A program made the position numbers and the translations under genes. Under the pieces are notes generated by a model. The model was not told the DNA's origin, made no database searches, and was given only the letters and a program-made list of their open reading frames with translations. Shown here in pieces: positions 36,671 through 45,826 of a stretch of 64,000 nucleotides of DNA (position 1 is its first letter; the number at the start of each line of letters is the position of its first letter). This DNA comes from Affinundibacterium flavidum. Its GTDB lineage: Bacteria > Pseudomonadota > Gammaproteobacteria > Burkholderiales > Burkholderiaceae_D. The stretch lies in assembly GCF_014284175.1 (NCBI RefSeq), contig NZ_JACOGA010000001.1, forward strand, positions 310,001-374,000, in the 5' to 3' direction.

Positions 36671-37957
36671 ATGGCAAGTACGCTTTATATACAATTACCT
36701 CCACGTACAGTCGCAGATAAACTGGGGGCATGGAGCGAGCAGACATTTTCATATTGTCTTGCTTCCGCTGAAAAAAACATACTGCAGCAAGGTCGTAACG
36801 CATTCGCAAATTTGCAGACTCTGGTACAGCAGGCAGGTCAAACGGTATTGCTAGTTTCGGCCAGTGATGTCAATTTTTTGCAAGTGGCAGTACCGCCCAT
36901 GCCGTTTGCTAAATTGAAGGCTGCCATTCCTAATTTGTTGGAAGAGCAATTGCTGACAGATCCTGCGGACTTAGTATTCGTTCCAAGTCCACCCGTTAAA
37001 GGGCAATGCTATGTTGCGGTGGTAGCACGAGTTTGGATTGAGCAGGTGTTGGGATTAGGCGTGCAACTTGGTGCCGCCAGAGTTTCGGCGATTGCTTTAT
37101 CTGATAGTTTGAATCAGCACGCCGACATGGCAACAGTCTTGGTTGAATCAGTACAAACTGAGCGTCAAATTTTTGAAATTGCTGTGAAAAGTCCGGAGCA
37201 GATCGCTTCAGGTTTGAGTATTGATGTTCCTGGCACCGTCACTGATCATACACAAGTGGTTCAGCAGATTTTTGCAGCGGTTAATATTTTGGCTCCGCAG
37301 GCAAGTTTGCAGGTTTATGCCGAACCAAGTTTGGAAGCCACTTTGCGCCAATTATTCGTGGAGCATGACAGTGAAACCAGACAAGTGCAGGTCGCGCCAC
37401 TTGATTGGAAAAGTAAAATTGGTGGTGTTTCCAACCAGAGTATCGACTTATTGGCATTCCTAAACTCGGATGGCAAACAAAGCTTTGATTGGCTTAAATG
37501 GCGTTGGTCCATTTCGCTCATCGCCTTCATGATCTTGATTAGTTTGTTTGCCTTAAATTGGAAATGGTGGAGCTTGCGGCGCGAAGCTAATACTATTCGC
37601 GATTCAATTCAGGCCACTTATCAATCTGCATTTCCTAAAGAACCTGCTTCACGCGACCCCTTGTTTCAGATGCAGCAAAAAATTAATGCAGCTAAGAAGT
37701 TGGCGGGACAATCCAGCAATGATGACTTCTTGGTGTTAAGCGCACAGTTCGCACAAGCCTGGGATCAGTTAGTGCCTGCGCAGGCCACAGCAACGGTGAC
37801 ATCGATCGAATATCGTGAGCGTAGTTTGTTCGTGACGCCAAAAAATTTGGCCGAGGTGCCTGTTGAGAAATTGCGTGCATTATTAAAAGAGCGCAATCTT
37901 AAACTTGAAGTCAAAGATGGTTTGTTGAAAGTTTTTGCAGATGTGGGTGGTGTGTGA
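36671..37957 (+). CDS. gspL: Type II secretion assembly protein GspL
   Basis: A 428-residue inner-membrane platform protein. The cytoplasmic actin-like domain (~1-270, with LLVSASDVNFLQVAVPPMPFAKLK) would bind the ATPase GspE. One membrane helix at ~277-297 follows (ISLIAFMILISLFALNW) and a short periplasmic ferredoxin-like domain ends the protein. It has GGAG near the ATG at 36671, and its stop overlaps the gspM start. Confidence 0.9.
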   Translation: MASTLYIQLPPRTVADKLGAWSEQTFSYCLASAEKNILQQGRNAFANLQTLVQQAGQTVLLVSASDVNFLQVAVPPMPFAKLKAAIPNLLEEQLLTDPADLVFVPSPPVKGQCYVAVVARVWIEQVLGLGVQLGAARVSAIALSDSLNQHADMATVLVESVQTERQIFEIAVKSPEQIASGLSIDVPGTVTDHTQVVQQIFAAVNILAPQASLQVYAEPSLEATLRQLFVEHDSETRQVQVAPLDWKSKIGGVSNQSIDLLAFLNSDGKQSFDWLKWRWSISLIAFMILISLFALNWKWWSLRREANTIRDSIQATYQSAFPKEPASRDPLFQMQQKINAAKKLAGQSSNDDFLVLSAQFAQAWDQLVPAQATATVTSIEYRERSLFVTPKNLAEVPVEKLRALLKERNLKLEVKDGLLKVFADVGGV

Positions 37958-38460
37958 TGAAAGCGATGGAAACCCTGAATAATTTACGCGACGATTGGAA
38001 TAAGAGAGAGTTGCGCGAGCGCCGGATTTTAATTGGAGTTGCTGTCTTAGTAGTAGCGAGTTTATTGTATCTGTTTGGTATTCAGCCAGCTCAAAGCAAT
38101 ATCAAAGATCTGGAAAACTCCACACCTGCACTTAAGTTGCAAGCAGCAACGATGGCGAATATGGCGGCTCAATATGGTACTTTGTCAAAAACAATGGCGG
38201 AAAATATTCCGCCAGTGACACGTGAAGCAATCGAATCGACCTTGACGCGACGTAATATCAAAACCCAATCATTAACGGTATCGAATGACATAGTACGGTT
38301 TCAAGTGAACGTGGTGGCTTATGCTAATTTGATGGAGTGGATTTTGGAAATGCAAAAAGCTGCGAGGCTTGGTGTTGACGAAGTGAAACTCACTTCACTT
38401 GCTGAGCCAGGTCAAGTGGGGGCGGTTATCACTTTGCGTCAACAAAGGGCTGGAAATTAG
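37957..38460 (+). CDS. gspM: Type II secretion assembly protein GspM
   Basis: A 167-residue partner of GspL with one membrane helix near residues 25-43 (ILIGVAVLVVASLLYLFGI) and a periplasmic ferredoxin-like domain. I start at the ATG at 37957, which overlaps the gspL stop; a GTG one codon earlier is possible. It ends one base before gspN. Confidence 0.9.
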   Translation: MKAMETLNNLRDDWNKRELRERRILIGVAVLVVASLLYLFGIQPAQSNIKDLENSTPALKLQAATMANMAAQYGTLSKTMAENIPPVTREAIESTLTRRNIKTQSLTVSNDIVRFQVNVVAYANLMEWILEMQKAARLGVDEVKLTSLAEPGQVGAVITLRQQRAGN

Positions 38461-38461
38461 T

Positions 38462-39241
38462 ATGCAAAGAAAAACGATACTTGGATTGCTGTTTGTTGGT
38501 ATTGTTAGTGTCTTCGGTACGGTATTGTATTTTTTACCCGCAAGTTGGGTTGGGTCGCTCATAGAAAAGCAAACAATGGGGCGGGTGAGCTTAGGTGATA
38601 TTCAAGGAAGTTTTTGGCGCGGATCGGCATTTGTTGGCGTTGCTGTTGATAATAAGTCTGCGGTAACACCTTTGTTTCCTGGACGGTTTAATTGGCAAAT
38701 TTCTCCAGCGATTTTGTTAGGCCAGGTCGCAGTGGTATTGGAAAATACATCAGTGATGTCAGCACCATTGAAAATTGATGGTAATTTTCAACAATGGCAG
38801 ATTAGCCCAAATAGTTTGAGTCTCCCACCAGAACGACTAGAGGGCTTGGGGGCACCGTTGAACACTATAGGGCCGAGTGGAAAGATTAATTTGCGCTGGG
38901 GGCAGTTAGAGGCAAGTTTGATCAATGGGCAAACTTTGTTGAATGGTCATATGCAGTTGGAAATGAATGAAATGGCGTCACGCGCATCGTCTATAAAGCC
39001 TTTGGGCAGTTATGCGATGGAATTTGATTGGCGTGGCGACACGGCGAACCTAGTTTTAAGTACTAGCAAGGGGCCAATGATGTTGGAAGGAACTGGTGCT
39101 CTTCAACATGGACGGTTTCAGTTTTCTGGCAAGGCTTATGCCGAAGCTGGGCAAGAAGAAAAAATGGCAAATTTATTGAATTTGCTAGGGAGACGTCGTC
39201 AAGAAGGCGACAAACAGATCATCGCGTTAGAATATAAATGA
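38462..39241 (+). CDS. gspN: Type II secretion protein GspN
   Basis: A 259-residue protein of the GspN family: one N-terminal membrane segment (TILGLLFVGIVSVFGTVLYF) and a periplasmic beta-rich body with GDIQGSFWRGSA and LPPERLEGLGAPLNTIGPSGKI. GspN is found in only some type II systems, and its role in assembly is poorly defined. I start at the ATG at 38462, right after the gspM stop; the open frame begins earlier inside gspM. Confidence 0.87.
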   Translation: MQRKTILGLLFVGIVSVFGTVLYFLPASWVGSLIEKQTMGRVSLGDIQGSFWRGSAFVGVAVDNKSAVTPLFPGRFNWQISPAILLGQVAVVLENTSVMSAPLKIDGNFQQWQISPNSLSLPPERLEGLGAPLNTIGPSGKINLRWGQLEASLINGQTLLNGHMQLEMNEMASRASSIKPLGSYAMEFDWRGDTANLVLSTSKGPMMLEGTGALQHGRFQFSGKAYAEAGQEEKMANLLNLLGRRRQEGDKQIIALEYK

Positions 39242-39251
39242 GACAATTGGC

Positions 39252-41417
39252 ATGAAGAATATTATCAACACTTCGACAAAATCTAAACACACCATAGGTC
39301 CAAAAAAATGGCTGAGTTTAGCGATACACGCAGCATTTATCGGTGCAATTGGCACCGTTGGCGTTGTTGGTGTCGTTACTCCACATTTCGTCTTCGCTCA
39401 AGAAGCAAATCAAAATGCAGCGGGATTGAATTTTGTCAATGCTGATATCGAATCCGTGATCAAAGCCGTTGGCCATTACACTGGTACGACTTTTGTGATT
39501 GATCCACGGGTAAAAGGACAACTAACATTGGTTGCGGAAAAGCCCTTGACTAAAGATCAGGCTTTTAAATTATTGACGTCGAATTTGCGTATGCAAGGTT
39601 TTGCCGTCGTCACTTCTGATGGATTTTCAAAAGTTGTGCCAGAAGCCGATGCTAAGTTACAAGGCGGCCCTACGCAGGTAAAAAGCATTAAAGGCGATCA
39701 AATAATCACGCAAGTATTTAGAGTGAATTATGAAGCCGCGAACAATATCGTCACCGCATTGCGCCCGTTGATATCGCCGAATAATGTGATCAACGTGAAT
39801 CCTGGAAATAATTCCATTGTGATCACCGACTATGCCGACAATATGCGACGTATGGCTGAAGTGATTGCTTTGCTGGACGTGCCATCAAATCCTGAGTTAG
39901 AAATTATTCCCATTAAACATTCGATTGCGGCTGATGTGGCGACCATGGTCACGCGTCTAAGCGAAGGCAATCAAGCTAGTGCCGATGCTGGTCGCGCCAT
40001 TGTATTGGCTGATTCTCGAACCAATTCTGTGTTGATTAAAGCGCCGACTGTTGCGCGTGCAAATTTGATTAAGGCACTGGTTGCAAAACTAGATCAAGCG
40101 ACAGATTTGCCTGGCAATATACATGTAGTTTATTTGAAGAATGCTGAGGCAGTAAAACTAGCGGCAACTTTGCGTTCCATACTAAGTGGTGAAAGCTCGT
40201 CGCCGTCAAATTCCTCAAGTTCGAATAGTAATTCAGGTTTTGGGGGAACATCTCCAAATAACCCAGGTGCAGGTATAACACAGGGTAATAATTCAGCTTT
40301 AAGTTCATCTGGATCGACTTTGAGTCTGCCAATTAGTAGCAATAGTAATAGTCAAGGTCAGAGTGGTGGTGGCGGAGGATTTATTCAGGCCGATCAAGCT
40401 ACCAATACATTGATCATTACTGCGAGTGACGCGGTGTACAGAAACCTACGTGGTGTGATTGATCAATTAGACGCACGGCGTGCTCAAGTGTATATTGAAA
40501 CCATCATTGTCGAAGTTTCAGAAGAAAAATCTGCTGAATTGGGCGTTGAATGGGCCGGTGCAACTGGAGACAGTACAAGCAATTACCGGTTGGGTGCCGT
40601 CAGTTCGAATCAGGGAAATTTGGTGAACCTCGCCGATCCTACTAAGAGGTTGGGAGCACTCACAACAGGATTTAACATAGGTTTATTTCGTCAAATTGGC
40701 GGTCAGCTAGGAATCGGAGCTATCGCTAAAGCAATAGCAAATGATACTGGTTCAAATTTGTTGTCTATGCCAAATTTGGTGACTCTAGACAATGAAGAAG
40801 CGACTATTGTTGATGGGCAAACTGTTGGGATCGTGACTGGTCAATATACTGGAGCCACGACTGGCGCTGCGGCAACCAACCCATTTCAAACCATCGAGCG
40901 TAAAGAGATTGGTATCAAACTCAAAGTAAAGCCGCAAATCTCTGAAGGCGGAACGGTTAAGCTGTCAATTGCTCAGGAAGTTTCTAGTGTTGCGAAGCCT
41001 GTTCCAGGAAGCTCTGGTATTACAACTAGCTTACGTTCGATTGCAACCAATGTTTTGGTCGAAGATGGTCAGATAATTGCTTTAGGGGGCTTGATTCGTG
41101 ATGACAATACTGGAGCAGAGGCGAAAGTTCCATTTCTCGGTGACATTCCATTAATAGGTAATTTGTTTAAATACAAAGAGAAAAATCGGAAAAAAGTGAA
41201 TTTAATGGTGTTCTTACGTCCAACCGTTATTCGTAACGCTGAAGATAGTAAAAACGTCTCCTTGGATCGTTATGATTATTTGCGCACCCAGTATTTACGT
41301 AGCACAGAAAATGAAACCGACATCCCATTTTTGAAGATGGAAAAAGGAAGAATGATCACGCCTGTAGAAGCTGCTGGCGCTGACAAAAACAAACCCGCCA
41401 AAAAAGAAGGTCAGTAA
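39252..41417 (+). CDS. gspD: Type II secretion outer-membrane secretin
   Basis: A 721-residue secretin. A long signal (~50 residues) is followed by N0 (AAGLNFVNADIESVIKAV), N1-N3 domains with IIPIKHSIAADVATMVTRL, and the C-terminal secretin pore with VEDGQIIALGGLIRDD and VPFLGDIPLIGNLFK. Between the N2 and N3 regions lies a Ser/Asn/Gly-rich insert at ~315-375. The protein forms the outer-membrane channel through which folded exoproteins leave. It is placed after gspN, not at the operon head as in many systems. Confidence 0.94.
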   Translation: MKNIINTSTKSKHTIGPKKWLSLAIHAAFIGAIGTVGVVGVVTPHFVFAQEANQNAAGLNFVNADIESVIKAVGHYTGTTFVIDPRVKGQLTLVAEKPLTKDQAFKLLTSNLRMQGFAVVTSDGFSKVVPEADAKLQGGPTQVKSIKGDQIITQVFRVNYEAANNIVTALRPLISPNNVINVNPGNNSIVITDYADNMRRMAEVIALLDVPSNPELEIIPIKHSIAADVATMVTRLSEGNQASADAGRAIVLADSRTNSVLIKAPTVARANLIKALVAKLDQATDLPGNIHVVYLKNAEAVKLAATLRSILSGESSSPSNSSSSNSNSGFGGTSPNNPGAGITQGNNSALSSSGSTLSLPISSNSNSQGQSGGGGGFIQADQATNTLIITASDAVYRNLRGVIDQLDARRAQVYIETIIVEVSEEKSAELGVEWAGATGDSTSNYRLGAVSSNQGNLVNLADPTKRLGALTTGFNIGLFRQIGGQLGIGAIAKAIANDTGSNLLSMPNLVTLDNEEATIVDGQTVGIVTGQYTGATTGAAATNPFQTIERKEIGIKLKVKPQISEGGTVKLSIAQEVSSVAKPVPGSSGITTSLRSIATNVLVEDGQIIALGGLIRDDNTGAEAKVPFLGDIPLIGNLFKYKEKNRKKVNLMVFLRPTVIRNAEDSKNVSLDRYDYLRTQYLRSTENETDIPFLKMEKGRMITPVEAAGADKNKPAKKEGQ

Positions 41418-41422
41418 ATCGT

Positions 41423-42853
41423 ATGTCAGAAAATCGATTATTGCCTTTCGCCTTCGCGCGTGATTTCTCTATCCTTGCGAATCGTCGCGATGATTTAGAA
41501 GGTGCTCCGGTAGAATTAAAAGTGTCCAGCGAGACTCGTCAAGCTGCGATCTTGGAAGCTGGACGTCGCTTTGGGCGCGTACATCTGGATGTACTGCCGC
41601 ATACGGAATTACTGCAAGAAATTGCACGAGCGTATGCGGGTTCAGGTGGCGATGCGGCAGACGTTGTGGGTGAAGTTGAATCCGATATGGATTTGGCGAA
41701 ACTAATGCAAGACATGCCAGCGATCGAAGATTTGCTGGAGTCGGCTGACGATGCTCCTGTGATTCGGATGATTAATGCATTGTTGACGCAGGCTTTGCGT
41801 GAAGGTGCATCCGATATTCATATCGAGCCATTTGAACAAATTTCAGTCGTACGTTTCCGTGTTGACGGTGCTTTACGTGATGTGATTCGCCCTAAAAAAG
41901 CGATCCACGCTTCCTTAGTGTCGCGCATCAAAATTATGGCGCAACTCGATATCGCGGAAAAACGTTTGCCACAAGACGGTCGGATTACTTTGCGTATTGG
42001 CGGCAAGCCAGTCGATGTGCGTGTCTCGACTTTGCCGACTGGTCACGGTGAGCGCGCAGTATTGCGTTTGCTCGATAAAGAAGCTGGTAAGCTTGATTTG
42101 ACGCATCTGGGCATGAGTACTGAAGTGTTGACGCAGTTCGATCAATTAATTGCGCAGCCACACGGAATTGTATTGGTAACCGGACCAACTGGTTCTGGTA
42201 AAACGACGACTTTGTATGCAGCTTTATCGCGGGTGAATGCGGGAACTACGAATATTTTGACGGTTGAAGATCCGATTGAATATGAGTTGGCTGGGATCGG
42301 TCAGACACAGGTGAATGCCAAGATTGACATGAGCTTTGCCAAAGCATTGCGTGCCATATTACGGCAAGATCCGGATGTCATCATGATCGGTGAGATCCGT
42401 GATTTAGAAACAGCTCAAATTGCGGTGCAGGCGTCATTGACTGGTCACTTGGTATTGGCAACTTTGCATACCAATGATGCTGCGGCTGCGGTTACGCGCT
42501 TGTTGGATATGGGGATTGAGCCTTTCTTGCTTTCTTCTTCATTATTAGGTGTCGTAGCGCAGCGCTTGGTGCGCAAACTATGTACCCACTGTAAGGTTCA
42601 TGACGGTGAGGTATGGAAGTCAGTTGGCTGCGAACATTGTGGTCATACCGGCTATCAAGGGCGAGTTGGTGTCTACGAATTATTGCTCACGACAGAAGCG
42701 ATTTCTGCGCAAATTCATCATCAAGCTTCCGAAGCAGAAATTCGTTTGGCGGCACAAGGTGATGGTATGAAAACCATGCGTGAGGATGGACAGCGTTGGT
42801 TGGATGCGGGTGTCACGACTAGAGAAGAGCTGTTGCGTGTGACCAAAGAGTAA
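41423..42853 (+). CDS. gspE: Type II secretion ATPase
   Basis: A 476-residue secretion ATPase. It shows the Walker A GPTGSGKTTTLYAAL near residue 252, an Asp box, the Walker B with LRQDPDVIMIGEIRD, and the C-terminal zinc module CTHC-x12-CEHC near residues 388-407. It works as a hexamer on the cytoplasmic side, docked to GspL, and drives pseudopilus assembly. It starts 5 bp after gspD. Confidence 0.95.
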   Translation: MSENRLLPFAFARDFSILANRRDDLEGAPVELKVSSETRQAAILEAGRRFGRVHLDVLPHTELLQEIARAYAGSGGDAADVVGEVESDMDLAKLMQDMPAIEDLLESADDAPVIRMINALLTQALREGASDIHIEPFEQISVVRFRVDGALRDVIRPKKAIHASLVSRIKIMAQLDIAEKRLPQDGRITLRIGGKPVDVRVSTLPTGHGERAVLRLLDKEAGKLDLTHLGMSTEVLTQFDQLIAQPHGIVLVTGPTGSGKTTTLYAALSRVNAGTTNILTVEDPIEYELAGIGQTQVNAKIDMSFAKALRAILRQDPDVIMIGEIRDLETAQIAVQASLTGHLVLATLHTNDAAAAVTRLLDMGIEPFLLSSSLLGVVAQRLVRKLCTHCKVHDGEVWKSVGCEHCGHTGYQGRVGVYELLLTTEAISAQIHHQASEAEIRLAAQGDGMKTMREDGQRWLDAGVTTREELLRVTKE

Positions 42854-42905
42854 TTGAAAAGTAAGACAAGAATAATTCTAGAATTCATCAAGAGAGACAC
42901 TGACT

Positions 42906-44123
42906 GTGCCTGCATTCCGATATGAAGCCGTAGATTCTCATGGCTCAACAAAAAAAGGTGTACTGACCGCAGATAGCGCACGTGCAGCACGTTCTGATTT
43001 GAGGGCGCAACATCTGGTACCCGTGATGGTCGAGCAAATTGCCAACCAAACAGGTGAAGGTCGTCGCGGTAAATCACTGTTTAGCGAGCATTTGTCTACA
43101 GTTGAATTGGCATTGTTTACGCGCCAATTGTCGAGTCTGTTAGATGCAGGTCTACCTTTGGAACAAGCTTTTTCGGCTTTATTAGAACAGGCTGAGCGGG
43201 TTTATATTCGTGATCTGATCGCATCTATACGTTCAGAAATTTTGGCGGGTTCGGCTTTGTCCGATGCGTTGAAGCAGCATCAAAACGATTTCACAGATAT
43301 CTATTGCGCATTGGTTGCATCGGGCGAGCAGATTGGACAATTGTCTAAGGTTTTGTCGCGCTTGGCGGATTATATAGAACGACGCAATGCTTTGACTCAA
43401 AAAGTGAAACTGGCGTTTACTTATCCCGCTATCGTGACCATTGTGGCGTTTGCGATTGTGATTTTCTTGTTGACCTATGTCGTACCGCAAATCGTATCGG
43501 TGTTTGCTAATACTAAGCAAAAATTGCCAATTTTGACCGTGGTGATGCTGGCGATATCAGACTTTGTGCGCGCTTACGGTTGGTTAGTGGCGATCGTTGT
43601 TGTGGCAATTACTTTCGCTTGTCGGCGTGCGTTGAAAGATCCTCAAATCAAAATGCGCTGGCATACTTGGTTGTTAGATGCGCCTATGTATGGAAAATTT
43701 GAGCGTAGTCTAAATACAGCGCGCTTCTCCAGTACGCTGTCAATTACGACTGGTTCGGGTGTTCCTATTCTGAAGGCATTGCAGACCAGTCGAGAAACTT
43801 TGTCGAACGTCGCAATGCGAGAGCAGGTCGAGGATGCAACCAATAGCGTGAGAGAAGGCGTTAGCTTGGCACGTGCTTTGTCTGCACATAAACATTTTCC
43901 ACCGATGTTGATTCATATGATACGAGCAGGTGAAGTGACGGGCGAGTTACCAGCAATGTTAGAGCGCGCCTCTTCTGCTCAGGAGCAAGATCTTGAACGT
44001 CGTGCGTTGACGATAGCAGGTTTACTTGAGCCACTATTGATTTTGGCAATGGGTGTGGTGGTGTTATTGATCGTGTTGGCAGTATTGATGCCTATCATTG
44101 AAATTAACCAATTGGTTCGATAA
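42906..44123 (+). CDS. gspF: Type II secretion inner-membrane protein GspF
   Basis: A 405-residue platform protein with two repeated cytoplasmic helical domains and three membrane helices (AFTYPAIVTIVAFAIVIFLLTYVVP; near residue 225; and LLEPLLILAMGVVVLLIVLAVLMPI). It shows the family motifs TRQLSSLLDAGLPLEQA and SGVPILKALQTSRE. It begins with GTG at 42906 (VPAFRYEAVDSHG). It couples GspE to the pseudopilus. Confidence 0.94.
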   Translation: MPAFRYEAVDSHGSTKKGVLTADSARAARSDLRAQHLVPVMVEQIANQTGEGRRGKSLFSEHLSTVELALFTRQLSSLLDAGLPLEQAFSALLEQAERVYIRDLIASIRSEILAGSALSDALKQHQNDFTDIYCALVASGEQIGQLSKVLSRLADYIERRNALTQKVKLAFTYPAIVTIVAFAIVIFLLTYVVPQIVSVFANTKQKLPILTVVMLAISDFVRAYGWLVAIVVVAITFACRRALKDPQIKMRWHTWLLDAPMYGKFERSLNTARFSSTLSITTGSGVPILKALQTSRETLSNVAMREQVEDATNSVREGVSLARALSAHKHFPPMLIHMIRAGEVTGELPAMLERASSAQEQDLERRALTIAGLLEPLLILAMGVVVLLIVLAVLMPIIEINQLVR

Positions 44124-44207
44124 TTCGATGAACATCATCTATCGATCATCTATCGGTCATCTGCAAATATTCAACAATAAGAAAATAAGAAATACAGTGA
44201 GAACATC

Positions 44208-44723
44208 ATGAAGCGTCTTCCATTAATCATCAATATTATTTTGTTTGCCTTAGTTTGCATGCTACTTAGTTATTGGGGATTGCAAATATTTAAGCCGACT
44301 ATCCGACCAATACAGGCGCCTGTGAGTGTCAATAGTTATGAACCCAATGTTGGACAATGGGGTAATGTCTTTGGTGTGGCTGCAAGAACTGAAGTTGCAC
44401 CTAGTAGCTATCAATTGAAGGGGGTAATCGTTGCTCCCAGAGCAAAAGATAGTGTGGCAATTATTGTCATTGAAGGTAAGCCAAACTTTACCATTGGTAC
44501 CGGTAAAGAGTTGATACCTGGAGTGAGCTTGAAAGAAGTGCATGCGGATCATGTCATTGTGAGTGAGTCTGGCATTGCTCGTCGTATCGACTTACCAGTC
44601 CCTGCCCCAAATGCAGGCATAGTCCAGATGCAAGCTAATGATCCTGCAAGCTTTAGATCCCAAGGTATGCCAGCTCCAATGCCGCCGCCAGCGCCAGTTT
44701 CACCTATGGTACCGGGGCGTTAG
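44208..44723 (+). CDS. gspC: Type II secretion protein GspC, short form
   Basis: A 171-residue inner-membrane protein. One membrane helix lies at residues ~6-25, and a homology-region domain follows (SYQLKGVIVAPRAKDSVAIIVIEGKPN...), which would contact the secretin GspD. A proline-rich tail (PAPMPPPAPVSPMVPG) replaces the C-terminal PDZ domain of classical GspC, so the protein is about 100 residues shorter than the E. coli/Klebsiella-type forms. It closes the operon; in most systems gspC is the first gene. Confidence 0.85.
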   Translation: MKRLPLIINIILFALVCMLLSYWGLQIFKPTIRPIQAPVSVNSYEPNVGQWGNVFGVAARTEVAPSSYQLKGVIVAPRAKDSVAIIVIEGKPNFTIGTGKELIPGVSLKEVHADHVIVSESGIARRIDLPVPAPNAGIVQMQANDPASFRSQGMPAPMPPPAPVSPMVPGR

Positions 44724-44747
44724 TTTCGACTTTTCCCATTTTTATTC

Positions 44748-45521
44748 ATGCGCTTTCCGGATTTTTTTCTAATAGATATTCAGCTGGCGCATCCATCTTG
44801 GCATGAGATTTTGCGTCAAGGCTTAGAAGCGGTACATCAGCAAAATCCTGACTATCTCCGGCAATTGGCACAGTCACATTTTCTGCCTAATTCGCATCGA
44901 TTGTTTGCAGCATTTTCCATTCCTTTATCCGATGTCCACTATGTACTGGTCGGGGAAGGACCGTATCCACGCGAAGAGAGTGCGACTGGTTATTGTTTTA
45001 TGGATGGTGCTGTCGATGAAATTTGGTCTCAAGATGTGAACGGCGGTTTGAGTAAATCTGTCAATCGTGCGACCTCATTGCGTAATTTTGTAAAAATGTT
45101 GCTGGTGGCGGACGGGCAACTTGCACAGGCAGATACTGGTAGTGCCGCAATTGCGCCCATCGCACAAAGATTGCGTTCCGAGCCTTCTCGTTACGTGCAA
45201 ACCATGGGGCAATTGCAATCCAATTTCTTGCGACAAGGTTTCTTGATGTTGAATGCCTCATTGGTATTTCGTGCAGATGTCGCACCGGCGGTGGATGCGA
45301 GAGCCTGGCTGCCTTTTTTGCAGGTAGTATTTCAATCTTTGACCTTGCAGAAAACTCGACCAGAGTTAATTTTATGGGGAAAAATTGCGGATCGCTTGGG
45401 GCAGATTTCTGTCGTCGGTGAATTTGTAAACCTTAAGTCAGAACATCCCTATAACTTAAGCTTTATTTCAAATGCGACTATGCAAAACCTTTTCGCCTCG
45501 CTGAACTTACTGCATAGATGA
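44748..45521 (+). CDS. Uracil-DNA-glycosylase-like protein with altered active site
   Basis: A 257-residue protein with a UDG-like arrangement: YVLVGEGPYPREESATGYCF near residue 68, where classical family 1 enzymes have GQDPYHG, and HPYNLSF near residue 240 for HPSPLS. The catalytic Asp of GQDPYHG appears as Gly here (GEGPYP), so activity must differ or be lost, or the catalysis uses the Glu. Similar GES/GEGPYP proteins exist in Burkholderiales by my recollection. It follows gspC by 24 bp and may be its last operon passenger. Confidence 0.65.
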   Translation: MRFPDFFLIDIQLAHPSWHEILRQGLEAVHQQNPDYLRQLAQSHFLPNSHRLFAAFSIPLSDVHYVLVGEGPYPREESATGYCFMDGAVDEIWSQDVNGGLSKSVNRATSLRNFVKMLLVADGQLAQADTGSAAIAPIAQRLRSEPSRYVQTMGQLQSNFLRQGFLMLNASLVFRADVAPAVDARAWLPFLQVVFQSLTLQKTRPELILWGKIADRLGQISVVGEFVNLKSEHPYNLSFISNATMQNLFASLNLLHR

Positions 45522-45826
45522 GTTTCGTCTTTCATTCAATAGAAATATTGTTCTTTATTTCTATCTTAATGAGTAACTGTTGGTAATTATTGGGTGTGCC
45601 TGAATTAATAATTGACCACACTATAAGTTAAGACCAAGTTAGTTTCGCAAATTTGCCTCAAATCAATAAAAATCATCATTGGCTTAGGTACTCCTGCTTG
45701 TTTGCTCGTGTAGAATGAAATTGAAATTCCGCACGAGAACTTTCCATGGTGACTGTGATAGTGCTTCAGTTTGATCGACTTGGATGACTGACTAGAAGTC
45801 CTTGAATGAATGGATGTTGATTGCAT
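45522..45826. other. Intergenic region before the HD-GYP gene
   Basis: About 305 bp with no convincing gene on either strand. It must hold the HD-GYP promoter, but I see no confident -35/-10 pair. Confidence 0.5.
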
